Counted from the stretch's first letter, positions 8,635-17,792 are shown. The stretch: 42,223 bases of DNA from SVMC01 sp045601345 (GCA_045601345.1 JAZRZL010000078.1:1-42223), one strand, 5' to 3'. Notes: generated by a model from the sequence alone, not told the origin. Made by a program: numbers and translations.

Positions 8635-8663
8635 TTGCAGGATTTGGTGAAATCGGTTATAAT
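8635..8663 (+). promoter_or_regulatory. Sigma-A promoter of the glnS operon
   Basis: TTGCAG (8635-8640), a 17-base spacer and a perfect TATAAT (8658-8663) lie about 64 bases before the glnS start. No T-box or other leader structure fits in the short remaining interval. Confidence 0.8.
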
Positions 8664-8726
8664 ATATGCTGCAAAAAATATCACCCTTTGGTGTGATTTG
8701 AATTTCTACATTACCGGGAGGCTATT

Positions 8727-10439
8727 ATGGCAGAGAATCTGGAACCGAGAAATTTTATTGAGTCTTTTATCGTGGAAGATCTGGCCTCCGGCGGCCAGTA
8801 TGAGGGAATGCAGGTACACACCCGTTTCCCGCCGGAACCTAATGGCTATCTGCACATCGGCCACTGCAAGGCACTGTGTATCGACTTCGGTACCGCAGAG
8901 CGCTTTGGCGGCATTACGAACCTGCGCATGGACGATACCAATCCCGCCAAAGAGGATACCGAGTATGTGGAGGCCATTCAGGATGACATCCACTGGCTGG
9001 GCTTCGACTGGGGCGACCGCTTCTATTATGGCTCGGATTATTTTGAAAAGGACTATGAGCTTGCCAAGGAACTGATTTCTAAGGGACTGGCTTATGTTTG
9101 CCAGATGACCCCGGAGGAGTTTAAGGCCAACCGCGGCGATGTGGGCGTTCCTGCTGTATCTCCTTACCGTGATCGTCCCATTGAGGAGAGCATGGATCTG
9201 TTTGAGCGCATGAAGAACGGCGAATTCCCCGAAGGCTCTATGACCCTGCGTGCAAAGATTGATCTGGCCTCCGGCAACTTCAATATGCGCGACCCGGTCA
9301 TTTACCGCATTCGCTATATTGAGCACCACCGTCAGGGCAAGAAGTGGTGCATCTATCCCATGTACGACTTTGCCCATCCCATTCAGGATGCACTGGAGCA
9401 TATTACCCATTCTCTTTGCTCATTGGAATATGAGGATCACCGTCCTCTATATAATTGGGTTGTGGACAATGTAACTTTGCCCTCCAAGCCCCGCCAGATT
9501 GAATTTGCACGTCTGGGTATTAACCATACCGTCATGTCCAAGCGTAAGCTTCGCAAGCTGGTAGAAGAAGGCTATGTATCCGGCTGGGATGATCCCCGTA
9601 TGCCGACCTTGTGTGGACTTCGCAGAAGAGGCTATACGCCCGCCTCTATCCGTAGCTTTACCGAGCGCATCGGTGTTGCTAAGGTGCCCTCCACGGTGGA
9701 GTATGCCTTCCTTGAGCACTGCTTGAGAGAAGATCTCAATGAGAATGCTGAGCGCACCATGGCAGTGCTTCACCCGGTTCGTCTCACCGTTACTAACTAT
9801 CCCGAAGGTCAGAGCGAAAGCTTCACGGTCGAAAATAACCCCCTGCATCCTGAACAGGGCAGCCACGAGATCACCTTCTCCCGGAACCTCTGGATTGAGG
9901 AAGAGGACTTCCTGGAGACTCCCATTCCCAAGTATAAGCGCCTGTATCCCGGCAATGAGGTTCGCCTGAAGGGTGCATATCTCGTAAGGTGTACTGGCTG
10001 CGTCCGAAACGAGCAGGGTGAGCTGGTAGAGGTGTTGTGTGAGTATGATCCTGAATCCCGCGGCGGCAATCCCGCCGATGGCCGCAAGGTCAAGGGTGCA
10101 ACCATTCATTGGGTAGATGCCAACAACTGCGCTGATGCGCAGGTGCGCCTGTATGGCAACCTCTTTACCGATCCCGAACCCGATGGCCCGGATAAGGACT
10201 TCCTAGACTTCCTGAATCCCGCCTCTCTGGAAATTCTGGAGGGTTGCAAGATTGAGGCTTCCATGGCAAAAATTGCCGCAGAATTTGACGAAAAAGAGCG
10301 TCGTGCTGCACAAACTGCACCGTCCTTCCAGTTTATGCGCAATGGCTACTTCTGCCTAGATAACCGTGATTCCACTGCTGCAAAGCCGGTGTTCAACCGC
10401 AGTGTCAGCCTGAAAGATTCCTTTAGTCCGGCAAAATAA
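8727..10439 (+). CDS. glnS: Glutaminyl-tRNA synthetase
   Basis: 570 residues, class I aminoacyl-tRNA synthetase. The HIGH signature is at residues 43-46 (PNGYLHIGH) and the KMSKS-equivalent is VMSKR around residues 269-273. The C-terminal half is the anticodon-binding beta-barrel pair of bacterial and eukaryotic GlnRS, not a GluRS helical cage. It charges tRNA-Gln directly. Many Firmicutes use the GatCAB transamidation route instead, so a true GlnRS is a mild taxonomic marker. A consensus promoter sits upstream and a good RBS (GGGAGG) precedes the ATG. Three genes follow at short spacing, so it probably heads an operon. Confidence 0.96.
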   Translation: MAENLEPRNFIESFIVEDLASGGQYEGMQVHTRFPPEPNGYLHIGHCKALCIDFGTAERFGGITNLRMDDTNPAKEDTEYVEAIQDDIHWLGFDWGDRFYYGSDYFEKDYELAKELISKGLAYVCQMTPEEFKANRGDVGVPAVSPYRDRPIEESMDLFERMKNGEFPEGSMTLRAKIDLASGNFNMRDPVIYRIRYIEHHRQGKKWCIYPMYDFAHPIQDALEHITHSLCSLEYEDHRPLYNWVVDNVTLPSKPRQIEFARLGINHTVMSKRKLRKLVEEGYVSGWDDPRMPTLCGLRRRGYTPASIRSFTERIGVAKVPSTVEYAFLEHCLREDLNENAERTMAVLHPVRLTVTNYPEGQSESFTVENNPLHPEQGSHEITFSRNLWIEEEDFLETPIPKYKRLYPGNEVRLKGAYLVRCTGCVRNEQGELVEVLCEYDPESRGGNPADGRKVKGATIHWVDANNCADAQVRLYGNLFTDPEPDGPDKDFLDFLNPASLEILEGCKIEASMAKIAAEFDEKERRAAQTAPSFQFMRNGYFCLDNRDSTAAKPVFNRSVSLKDSFSPAK

Positions 10440-10463
10440 AAATTCTCTCAGGAGATTATACAA

Positions 10464-11687
10464 ATGATTAATGTAATTGGCCTTGGCTACATCGGTCTGC
10501 CTACGGCGCTGATGTTTGCCGCCCACGGCTGTCCCGTGGTTGGCACAGATTATAATCCCCAGTTGGTAGCTACCCTGAATGCCGGTCATGCTACTTTTGA
10601 GGAAAAGGGTCTGGATGCGCTGTTCCAAGATGCACTGACCGCAGGTATCCGTTTTTCCTCTGCATATCAGAAGACCGATCTCTATATCATCGCGGTTCCG
10701 ACACCCTATGACAAGGACAGCAAGAAGATTGATCCGTCCTATGTGATTGGTGCGCTGAAAAATGTGATGGAGGTCTGCCCCAAGGGTGCTACGGTGGTCA
10801 TTGAATCTACCATTTCTCCCGGCACCATTGATAAATTTGTCCGTCCTGTGGTGACAGCCGCCGGATTTACCATTGGTGAGGATATTCATCTTGTTCATGC
10901 ACCAGAGCGCATTATTCCCGGTAATATGGTATATGAGCTGGAGCATAATTCCCGCACCATCGGCGCAGATGAGCCTGAAATCGGTGAAATGGTGAAGGCT
11001 ACCTATGCCTCCTTCTGCAAGGGCGAGATCGTAGTTACCGATATCCGCACGGCAGAAATGACTAAGGTTGTGGAAAATACCTTCCGTGATATCAACATTG
11101 CCTTCGCCAACGAGCTGGCAAAAATCTGCCGCAGTGACAATATGGATGTGTATGAGATCATCCGCATTGCCAATAAGCATCCCCGTGTCAATATTCTCTC
11201 TCCCGGCCCCGGCGTGGGTGGGCACTGCATTTCTGTAGACCCGTGGTTCCTTGTCGGCGATTATCCCCAGCTTGCAAAGATGATTCTCTGCGCCCGCACC
11301 ACCAACGATGGAATGCCAGATTTTGTTCTGGAACGTGTTCGTGATGTGATGAAGGAAGCAGGACTGATTGATCTGACCCGCGTGGGCTTCTATGGTCTGA
11401 CTTATAAGGAAAACGTTGATGATGTGCGTGAAAGCCCCACCCTCCAGCTTCTCGATAGCATGGATCGCCATCTTGCCGGAAGTCTTGTTAAGGTCTATGA
11501 TCCTTGGGTAAAGAGAGATTTGGTATCCAATCAATATCATGATTTTGATGAATTCCTCAATGCTGTTGATCTGGTGGTCGTTATGGTCGCGCATAGTCAG
11601 TTGCGCAATAACATGGAGAAGCTGGAAGGCAAGGTCGTTCTGGATACCCGTTACTGCTGCTTCCTGCCCGGTACCTATCGGCTGTAA
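10464..11687 (+). CDS. wecC: UDP-N-acetyl-D-mannosamine dehydrogenase (nucleotide-sugar dehydrogenase)
   Basis: 407 residues. The N-terminal Rossmann fold has the GLGYIGLPTA motif, and the catalytic cysteine is Cys255 in GGHCISVDPWF, typical of the UDP-glucose/GDP-mannose dehydrogenase superfamily. Overall sequence style is closest to the WecC type, which oxidises UDP-ManNAc to UDP-ManNAcA using two NAD+. Substrate choice within the superfamily is an inference. It lies 24 bases after glnS and 12 before cysK, with no other polysaccharide genes nearby. ManNAc-containing wall polymers are the ligands of SLH domains, and an SLH protein is encoded further on in this window. Confidence 0.85.
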   Translation: MINVIGLGYIGLPTALMFAAHGCPVVGTDYNPQLVATLNAGHATFEEKGLDALFQDALTAGIRFSSAYQKTDLYIIAVPTPYDKDSKKIDPSYVIGALKNVMEVCPKGATVVIESTISPGTIDKFVRPVVTAAGFTIGEDIHLVHAPERIIPGNMVYELEHNSRTIGADEPEIGEMVKATYASFCKGEIVVTDIRTAEMTKVVENTFRDINIAFANELAKICRSDNMDVYEIIRIANKHPRVNILSPGPGVGGHCISVDPWFLVGDYPQLAKMILCARTTNDGMPDFVLERVRDVMKEAGLIDLTRVGFYGLTYKENVDDVRESPTLQLLDSMDRHLAGSLVKVYDPWVKRDLVSNQYHDFDEFLNAVDLVVVMVAHSQLRNNMEKLEGKVVLDTRYCCFLPGTYRL

Positions 11688-11699
11688 GGAGATTTCACC

Positions 11700-12650
11700 A
11701 TGAAATATGTGTCAGGAATTGAAGAATTGGTCGGAAAAACGCCGTTGGTTGCTTTGGAGCGATTTGCAAAGCACCATGGACTTTCCACGCCCATTTATGC
11801 CAAGCTGGAGCGGCAGAATCCCGCCGGCTCTGCCAAGGATCGTGTGGCACTGGAGATGATTCTCTCGGCAGAGAGAGAAGGGAAATTGCTTCCCGGCGGC
11901 ATGATCATTGAACCGACCTCTGGTAATACCGGCGTAGGTCTTGCTGCTATTGGCGCTGCCAGAGGCTACAAGGTTGTCCTTACCATGCCCGATACTATGA
12001 GTATTGAGCGCCGCCAAGTGCTTGCCGCTTACGGTGCAACCGTTGTCCTGACCGAAGGCGCGAAGGGAATGTCTGGCGCGATTGAGAAGGCGAAGGAATT
12101 GCAGGAATCTAATCCCGGCTCTATTATTGCTGGTCAGTTTGAAAACCCTGCCAACCCCGCAGCCCACTATAACACTACCGGCCCCGAAATCTGGGCGGAT
12201 ACGGATGGAAAGGTGGATATTTTTGTAGCCGGTGTAGGCACTGGCGGCACGATTACCGGCACGGGACGCTATTTGAAGGAGAAAAATCCCAATGTGAAGC
12301 TGGTGGCGGTTGAGCCAGCCTCTTCGCCGCTTCTGTCCGGCGGCAAAGCTGGTTCACACGGTTTGCAGGGCATTGGCGCGAATTTTGTCCCTGCGGTTCT
12401 TGACCTGAGTCTGCTTGATGAAATTCTTCCCATCACGGATGAAGATGCCTATGCGACTGGGCGAGAGCTTGCCCGCAGCGAAGGTCTCCTTTGCGGCATT
12501 ACCTCTGGCGCAGCAGTCTATGCAGCCATGGAGCTTGCAAAGCGCCCGGAAAACGCTGGGAAAATCATTGTTGCTCTTTTGCCCGATCTGGGTGACCGTT
12601 ACTTGACCACAGCCATGTTTCAAGGAGGAGAATCATATGGGTCAACGTGA
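11700..12650 (+). CDS. cysK: Cysteine synthase (O-acetylserine sulfhydrylase)
   Basis: 316 residues, fold type II PLP enzyme. The PLP lysine is Lys46 in NPAGSAKDR. The substrate-binding loop PTSGNTG and the phosphate-binding loop GVGTGGTITGTG are intact. It makes cysteine from O-acetylserine and sulfide. It overlaps the serine acetyltransferase gene by 14 bases, so the two steps of cysteine synthesis are translationally coupled. The RBS AAGGAG precedes the ATG. Confidence 0.95.
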   Translation: MKYVSGIEELVGKTPLVALERFAKHHGLSTPIYAKLERQNPAGSAKDRVALEMILSAEREGKLLPGGMIIEPTSGNTGVGLAAIGAARGYKVVLTMPDTMSIERRQVLAAYGATVVLTEGAKGMSGAIEKAKELQESNPGSIIAGQFENPANPAAHYNTTGPEIWADTDGKVDIFVAGVGTGGTITGTGRYLKEKNPNVKLVAVEPASSPLLSGGKAGSHGLQGIGANFVPAVLDLSLLDEILPITDEDAYATGRELARSEGLLCGITSGAAVYAAMELAKRPENAGKIIVALLPDLGDRYLTTAMFQGGESYGST

Positions 12651-13515
12651 ATATCAGGATGATTTGGTTCGCAATACTGCTGCCCTTATGGCCGAGGGCT
12701 ATAATAAGGCAGAAATCCCTATGTACGGTGAGTCCTTGCGCCTTCCAGAACGGCAGGCCGTACTGGATATTCTGAGTTTATTCCAGAAAATTATGTTCCC
12801 CGCTTATTTTGGCGATAAGCATCTGGTGAAGCTGCCCCCCGAACAGTATTGCGCTCTGCTGATTCGTCATGCGATGGAGTCTTTGGAGCACCAGATTGCC
12901 CTGTGCCTCCCGGAAGAGGAGGAACACAGAGCCAGTGAAATCTGTGAGCGCCTTGTGCAGCGGCTGCCTGTCATTCAGGAGCTGCTTATGAAGGATCTGA
13001 CGGTCAACTTTGAAGGTGACCCGGCGGCAACCTCCAAGGAAGAGGTCGTCTTCTGCTATCCCGGCTTCTATGCTATTTTTGTTTACCGCATTGCGCATGA
13101 GCTATATTTGGAGCGAGTACCCATGATTCCCCGTATTATGTCTGAGCACGCGCATAGCTGCACCGGCATTGATATCAACCCCGGTGCGACCATTGGCGAA
13201 TATTTCTTCATTGACCATGGTACCGGCATCGTGATTGGAGAGACGACCATCATTGGTGACCGTGTCAAAATGTACCAAGGCTCTACATTGGGTGCTCTGT
13301 CCACCCGCGCCGGTCATAATGCCTATCCCGGCCGCCGCCATCCCAAGGTGGGCAATAATGTCACCATCTATGCTAATGCGACCATTCTGGGTGGACGTAC
13401 AGAAATCGGTGATAACACCGTCATTGGCGGCAGTGCCTTTATTACAGATTCCGTTGCAGATGATATGAAGGTTCTTATTGAAGCACCGACGCTTCATTTC
13501 CGCGAACAGAAATAA
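12637..13515 (+). CDS. Serine O-acetyltransferase
   Basis: 292 residues. A helical N-terminal half is followed by a left-handed beta-helix of hexapeptide repeats (about 175-285). The catalytic segment DHGTGIVIGE and GHNAYPGRRHP match the serine acetyltransferase family. The long N-terminal domain resembles the EpsC/SrpH-like branch more than short Bacillus CysE. It makes O-acetylserine for the cysteine synthase encoded just upstream. The RBS AAGGAGGAG lies within cysK. A hairpin follows the stop codon, so this is probably the last gene of the glnS operon. Confidence 0.9.
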   Translation: MGQREYQDDLVRNTAALMAEGYNKAEIPMYGESLRLPERQAVLDILSLFQKIMFPAYFGDKHLVKLPPEQYCALLIRHAMESLEHQIALCLPEEEEHRASEICERLVQRLPVIQELLMKDLTVNFEGDPAATSKEEVVFCYPGFYAIFVYRIAHELYLERVPMIPRIMSEHAHSCTGIDINPGATIGEYFFIDHGTGIVIGETTIIGDRVKMYQGSTLGALSTRAGHNAYPGRRHPKVGNNVTIYANATILGGRTEIGDNTVIGGSAFITDSVADDMKVLIEAPTLHFREQK

Positions 13516-13518
13516 GCC

Positions 13519-13551
13519 AAACCGGGAAATCCGCAATAGATTTCCCGGTTT
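13519..13551. terminator. Bidirectional hairpin between convergent genes
   Basis: A perfect 13-base inverted repeat (AAACCGGGAAATC / GATTTCCCGGTTT) with a seven-base loop lies between the convergent serine acetyltransferase and rpe genes. The T tracts on either side are short, so the hairpin is clear but termination efficiency is uncertain. Confidence 0.7.
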
Positions 13552-13564
13552 CCTATATTCAGTT

Positions 13565-14221
13565 TCATAGCTCTCCCCGCAGGGCACGGCAGTAGGCAGC
13601 GGGGTCTTCGGCCTTGAAGTATTTGCTGCCGGATACGAGCACATTCGCACCATGCGCCCGACAGAGCTTTGCGGTTTCTGTGTTGATGCCGCCGTCAACC
13701 TCTAGCTCACATTCGGGGTTGATCTGCGCGATATATTCCGAAATCTTTTTCATTTTTGGCAGCATATCCGCCATGAAGGATTGTCCACCGAAGCCCGGTT
13801 CCACGGTCATGACCAGAATCAGAGAGCACAGGGGCAGGAAGGAAAGTACTGCCTCCGCAGGGGAAGCAGGCTTCAGGCTGATGGCGGGACGTACCCCAAG
13901 CGCCTTGATCCTTTGCAGGGCGGAGAGAATATTTTCTTCTGTATCTGCCTCAATATGTACCGTGAGAATATCCGCACCGGCTTCGCAGAATCGGTCAACA
14001 TACCGCCCCGGACGTTCAATCATCAGGTGTACGTCCATTGGAAGCTTTGTTGCCGGACGGATGGCACGAACCACCGGAAGTCCTACAGAAATATTGGGAA
14101 CAAAATTGCCGTCCATTACGTCAATATGAATGTAATCGGCACCGTTGGGTTCCATGTTTCGGATGTCCCGCCCCAGATTCAGAAAATCGGATGACAGAAT
14201 GGAAGGCGCTGCTTTAGCCAT
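13565..14221 (-). CDS. rpe: Ribulose-phosphate 3-epimerase
   Basis: 218 residues, TIM barrel. The metal-binding and catalytic motifs HIDVMDG, DVHLMIERP and EVDGGI are present, as is the phosphate loop EPGFGGQSF. It interconverts ribulose 5-phosphate and xylulose 5-phosphate in the pentose phosphate pathway. GGAGGTC precedes the ATG. It is a single-gene unit, divergent from the TelA-family gene and convergent with the cysteine operon. No rsgA, prkC or other common rpe neighbour is present. Confidence 0.95.
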   Translation of the reverse strand: MAKAAPSILSSDFLNLGRDIRNMEPNGADYIHIDVMDGNFVPNISVGLPVVRAIRPATKLPMDVHLMIERPGRYVDRFCEAGADILTVHIEADTEENILSALQRIKALGVRPAISLKPASPAEAVLSFLPLCSLILVMTVEPGFGGQSFMADMLPKMKKISEYIAQINPECELEVDGGINTETAKLCRAHGANVLVSGSKYFKAEDPAAYCRALRGEL

Positions 14222-14261
14222 AAAAAAAGACCTCCAGATGCTTTAGTAGAAATCCGCACCT

Positions 14262-14291
14262 ATTATACCGCCGAAGAGCCAAAAATGTCAA
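14262..14291 (-). promoter_or_regulatory. Sigma-A promoter of rpe
   Basis: On the minus strand, TTGACA (14291-14286), an 18-base spacer and TATAAT (14267-14262) lie about 40 bases upstream of the rpe start. Confidence 0.8.
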
Positions 14292-14299
14292 CGCCTCTC

Positions 14300-14328
14300 T
14301 TGACTTGACGGAAAAATAAGCATACAAT
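14300..14328 (+). promoter_or_regulatory. Sigma-A promoter of the TelA-family gene
   Basis: TTGACT (14300-14305), a 17-base spacer and TACAAT (14323-14328) lie 40 bases before the ATG. The element is back to back with the rpe promoter, with only a few bases between their -35 boxes. Confidence 0.75.
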
Positions 14329-14368
14329 AAAAAACGAAGAATCTCTGTATAAAAAAGGAGTATTTACA

Positions 14369-15532
14369 ATGGAAATGGAAGGAAAAATCCCCCAGCTCAC
14401 CCTGACACCCGAATTGGATGACCAGCCCAAAGCGGAGGTTCAGCCGGAAATGAAGATTATAGATCCGCAAATGGTGCAGGATAACCGCCCGGAATCCGGT
14501 CCCGACCTGTCTCAGCTTTCCGAGGCAGAGCAAAAGACCGTAGTGGAATTTGCAAAGAAAATTGATATCACCGATTCCCAGCTGGTCATGCAGTACGGCG
14601 CGGGTGCCCAGAAAAATATTGCTGATTTTTCAGGTACGGCACTCAACAATGTCCGAACCCGCGATATGGGCGAGGTGGGCGGTATGCTCTCCACGCTGGT
14701 TATGGAGCTTAAAGGCTTTGATTCTGAGACGGAGCGAAAGGGCATTAAGGGTTTGTTCAAAAAGGCCGGTTCCAACATGGAAATGATGAAGGTTCGTTAT
14801 GATAAGGCCGAAGCCAATGTGGATAAGATTTCTTCCAGCCTGAAGAATCATCAGGTTATTCTCATGAAGGATATTGCTGTCCTTGACCAGATGTATGATA
14901 AAAATCTGGACTACTATAAGCAGCTGACGATGTATATTCTTGCTGGCCAGACTGCTTTGCAGCAGGCAAAAGCGGAGACTCTGCCCCAGCTTCGTGCACA
15001 GGCGGCGCAGAGCGGCCTTGCCGATGATGCCCAGAAGGCTAATGACTATGCCAACATGGTGGAGCGCTTTGAGAAAAAGCTCCACGATCTGGAGTTGACC
15101 CGCGTGATCTGCCTACAAATGGCACCCCAGATCCGTATGATTCAAAATAACGACACCCTGATGACCGAGAAAATTCAGACCTCTCTCGTCAGTACCATCC
15201 CCTTGTGGAAGAGCCAGATGGTTCTTGCTTTGGGTATCGGAGATAGCTATAGAGCCTTAGAGGCAGAACGGCAGGTCACCGATGTGACCAATGAGCTTCT
15301 GAAAAAGAATGCCGAGATGCTCCATAGTGCCACGGTAGAGACCGCCAAAGAAGCCGAACGGGGCGTGGTGGATATCGAAACCCTCCAGCACACCAACCAG
15401 CAGCTCATTTCGACCTTGGATGAAGTCCTCCAAATCCAAACGGAGGGCGCCCAGCGCCGTGCCGCTGCTGAAACGGAGCTTCGCCGTATTGAGGGCGAGC
15501 TGAAGCAGAAGCTTTTACAGGCGAGAGGCTGA
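14369..15532 (+). CDS. TelA / toxic anion resistance family protein
   Basis: 387 residues, largely helical with long coiled-coil-like stretches and no membrane segment. The sequence matches the TelA family (PF05816) over most of its length, including the central part around TMYILAGQTALQ and the segment STIPLWKSQMVLALG. The first 45 residues are a proline-rich, low-complexity linker. TelA proteins are linked to tellurite and cell-envelope stress tolerance, but the molecular function is unsettled. Family members often accompany XpaC or TerD-like proteins. Here the gene stands alone with its own promoter and terminator. Confidence 0.9.
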   Translation: MEMEGKIPQLTLTPELDDQPKAEVQPEMKIIDPQMVQDNRPESGPDLSQLSEAEQKTVVEFAKKIDITDSQLVMQYGAGAQKNIADFSGTALNNVRTRDMGEVGGMLSTLVMELKGFDSETERKGIKGLFKKAGSNMEMMKVRYDKAEANVDKISSSLKNHQVILMKDIAVLDQMYDKNLDYYKQLTMYILAGQTALQQAKAETLPQLRAQAAQSGLADDAQKANDYANMVERFEKKLHDLELTRVICLQMAPQIRMIQNNDTLMTEKIQTSLVSTIPLWKSQMVLALGIGDSYRALEAERQVTDVTNELLKKNAEMLHSATVETAKEAERGVVDIETLQHTNQQLISTLDEVLQIQTEGAQRRAAAETELRRIEGELKQKLLQARG

Positions 15533-15541
15533 TAATAAATG

Positions 15542-15576
15542 CAGGGCTGTCTTTTGCAAGATAGCCCTGATTTTTT
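15542..15576 (+). terminator. Terminator of the TelA-family gene
   Basis: A 12-base stem (CAGGGCTGTCTT / AAGATAGCCCTG) with a short TTGC loop is followed by TTTTTT. It lies just past the stop codon and close to the convergent azlD end. Confidence 0.85.
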
Positions 15577-15578
15577 GG

Positions 15579-15908
15579 CTAAAATACGAGCTGCACCAGA
15601 AGCATATAGCAAACCGTGCCGCAGGCAATGGAGAGAAAGCTGTTTCGCTTCCAGAGGTGAACGGCTGCGGTGAGTGCCAGAGAGATGAGATAGGGCAGAT
15701 AGCCGCCGGGTGCATGGAAGTGGATATCCTTGATGCAGTAGAAAATCAGCACACACATAATGGCCATGGGGAGCACCTTGCCCAGATAGGTGACAACCTT
15801 CGGCACCTCCCGATTCTGGAACAGAATAAAGGGCAAATCGCGGGAGAGAAAGGTAATGGCACCGCCTACGAGTAGAACCAGGAGGGTTCTGGTTACATTA
15901 ATTTCCAA
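15579..15908 (-). CDS. azlD: AzlD-family branched-chain amino acid export subunit
   Basis: 109 residues from the TTG at 15908, which has AGGAGG nine bases upstream. The longer open frame starting at 15965 lies inside azlC and does not match the family. About three to four hydrophobic helices and the motif AITFLSRDLPF fit AzlD, the small partner of AzlC. It overlaps azlC by 11 bases. The pair is expected to export branched-chain amino acids or analogues across the cytoplasmic membrane. The exact substrate cannot be read from the sequence. Confidence 0.88.
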   Translation of the reverse strand: MEINVTRTLLVLLVGGAITFLSRDLPFILFQNREVPKVVTYLGKVLPMAIMCVLIFYCIKDIHFHAPGGYLPYLISLALTAAVHLWKRNSFLSIACGTVCYMLLVQLVF

Positions 15909-16611
15909 GCTTCGCCACCTCCTGTGTCTTAGGCTCAATTGCACCCCGGAGAAGCACCAGAGCACCTGCGGTCAGGATCAGTGCCGGAATCAGGAACGAA
16001 TCCGCGCCGAATATCAGTAGGCATACAATGCTCAAGCCACCTGCCGTCAGTGCGGGCAGCGGCGTGGGATTGCTTCGAAGCATATCTAAGAGAATGGTCA
16101 CAAACAGCGCAGTCAGTGCAAAATCAATGCCCGTCAGGTCAATCGGGATGAGCGCACCAAGCAGGCTGCTTGCCATGGTCAGCACGACCCAGTAGAGCTG
16201 CAAAAGCATGGCAGTAAAAATATGTACCCATTTTTCGTCGGTATCTGCGGGGATCTCATAGGAGCAGTACAGGCAGTATAGCTCATCACAGAGCATATAA
16301 ATCATATAATATCGGCTTGTACCGTATTTTTTGAATCGCTCCAGAAAGGATACGCCATAGAACACATGACGGCTGGCCATGGCTATGGCGGTGGCAACGA
16401 TCATTAGCCAGGATACGGTGCTGTTGAAGAAGCTGACCGCCACCATTTGCAGGGTGCCAAAGGGAATGGCAATGCAGGATAGGCCGGTCCAGAGAAAGTT
16501 ATAGCCCGCATTTTTCATCATCAGGCCATACACCAGCGCTACAGGAATCCAACTGATAAGCATGGGATAGGTGTGCCGGAAGGAGAATGCAAGTGCCTTT
16601 TTTCGGGACAT
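15898..16611 (-). CDS. azlC: AzlC-family branched-chain amino acid permease
   Basis: 237 residues and highly hydrophobic, with about seven to eight predicted membrane helices. Family features include ASRHVFYGVSFLERF after the second helix and TGIDFALTALFV in the middle. AzlC and AzlD form an efflux system for branched-chain amino acids. The two-gene unit is divergent from the D-lactate dehydrogenase gene. I could not assign a convincing promoter in the AT-rich 16612-16670 stretch. No Lrp/AzlB regulator gene is adjacent. Confidence 0.9.
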   Translation of the reverse strand: MSRKKALAFSFRHTYPMLISWIPVALVYGLMMKNAGYNFLWTGLSCIAIPFGTLQMVAVSFFNSTVSWLMIVATAIAMASRHVFYGVSFLERFKKYGTSRYYMIYMLCDELYCLYCSYEIPADTDEKWVHIFTAMLLQLYWVVLTMASSLLGALIPIDLTGIDFALTALFVTILLDMLRSNPTPLPALTAGGLSIVCLLIFGADSFLIPALILTAGALVLLRGAIEPKTQEVAKLGN

Positions 16612-16747
16612 ATTGTCTCACCGTCTTTTCATCTGTCAAATCTATCATACTATATCATATTATGTCCCCGGTAACAACCGTTAAATGCAGCAAAAAATTT
16701 GGATGAGACAGCACGACCGGGGTAAAGATAATGGAAAGGAGTATGTT

Positions 16748-17779
16748 ATGAATATTGCATTTTTTGACGCAAAGCCCTATGACCAGGCAGCATTTGAGGA
16801 AATGAGACAAGGAAAGGATATTACCTTCCGATATTTTGAGACCAGATTGACAGCGGACACCGCAGAGCTGGCACGTGGTTGCGACGGGGTGTGCATTTTT
16901 GTCAATGACCGCATAGATGCAGAGGTTGTGGACAAGCTCTATGACATGGGCATCCGTATGATTGCGCTGCGCTGCGCAGGATACAACAATGTGGATGTTG
17001 CCCGGTGCTATGGTAAAATCCATGTATTTCATGTGCCCGCCTATTCCCCCTATGCCGTGGCCGAGCACACGATGGCGCTGCTGCTTACCTCCATTCGCCG
17101 CATTCACAAGGCATATATCCGAACCAGAGATTTCAATTTCTCCCTCAATGGCCTGACCGGCTTTGACCTGCATGGAAAGACCGTAGGTGTGGTCGGTACC
17201 GGCAAGATTGGCTGCGCCTTTATTGACATTTGCCGTGGCTTCGGTATGCGGGTGCTGGCCTATGACAAGTACCCGGCGGCAGATCAGGCGGAGCTGTATG
17301 TACCGCTTGAAACGCTGTTTGCCGAAAGTGATGTGATTTCCCTCCACTGCCCTCTGACGGAGGAAACGCACCACCTGATTAATGAAGAGAGTATTGCGCA
17401 GATGAAAACGGGCGTGGTGATCCTCAATACCTCCCGTGGTGCGCTGATTGATGCCGAAGCCCTTCTTGCCGGCATCAAGGAGAGAAAGGTAGGCGCGGCT
17501 TGTCTGGATGTGTATGAGGAGGAGGCGGATATTTTCTTCCAGGATTATTCCGGCCACATCCTTTCGGACGACGTGCTGGCGCGGCTGATTTCCATGCCCA
17601 ATGTGATTGTTACCTCCCATCAGGCATTTTTAACCCGTGAGGCGCTCAACAATATTGCTGATACGACCATCGAAAATCTTTTGGAATTTTCAAAAAATAG
17701 AACTTGTACCAATGAGCTGTGCTATCGCTGTGGACAGATTGAAAAATGCCGTACAGGCAAATGCGAGCGATGCTTCTGA
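16748..17779 (+). CDS. D-lactate dehydrogenase family protein with cysteine-rich tail
   Basis: 343 residues from the ATG at 16748, preceded by AAGGAG. A longer frame from 16685 has no family support. NAD-binding Rossmann motif GVVGTGKIG, catalytic Arg in NTSRGAL, Glu in YEEEADIF and His in TSHQAFLT are all present, as in LdhA/FldH-type D-2-hydroxyacid dehydrogenases. It would reduce pyruvate or a related 2-oxoacid with NADH. Beyond the usual LdhA end (TCxNEL) the protein gains about 19 residues with five extra cysteines (325, 328, 334, 339, 342, plus 320 in the shared part), which could bind a metal. A strong terminator follows. Confidence 0.9.
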   Translation: MNIAFFDAKPYDQAAFEEMRQGKDITFRYFETRLTADTAELARGCDGVCIFVNDRIDAEVVDKLYDMGIRMIALRCAGYNNVDVARCYGKIHVFHVPAYSPYAVAEHTMALLLTSIRRIHKAYIRTRDFNFSLNGLTGFDLHGKTVGVVGTGKIGCAFIDICRGFGMRVLAYDKYPAADQAELYVPLETLFAESDVISLHCPLTEETHHLINEESIAQMKTGVVILNTSRGALIDAEALLAGIKERKVGAACLDVYEEEADIFFQDYSGHILSDDVLARLISMPNVIVTSHQAFLTREALNNIADTTIENLLEFSKNRTCTNELCYRCGQIEKCRTGKCERCF

Positions 17780-17792
17780 TGATTCAAACCAC

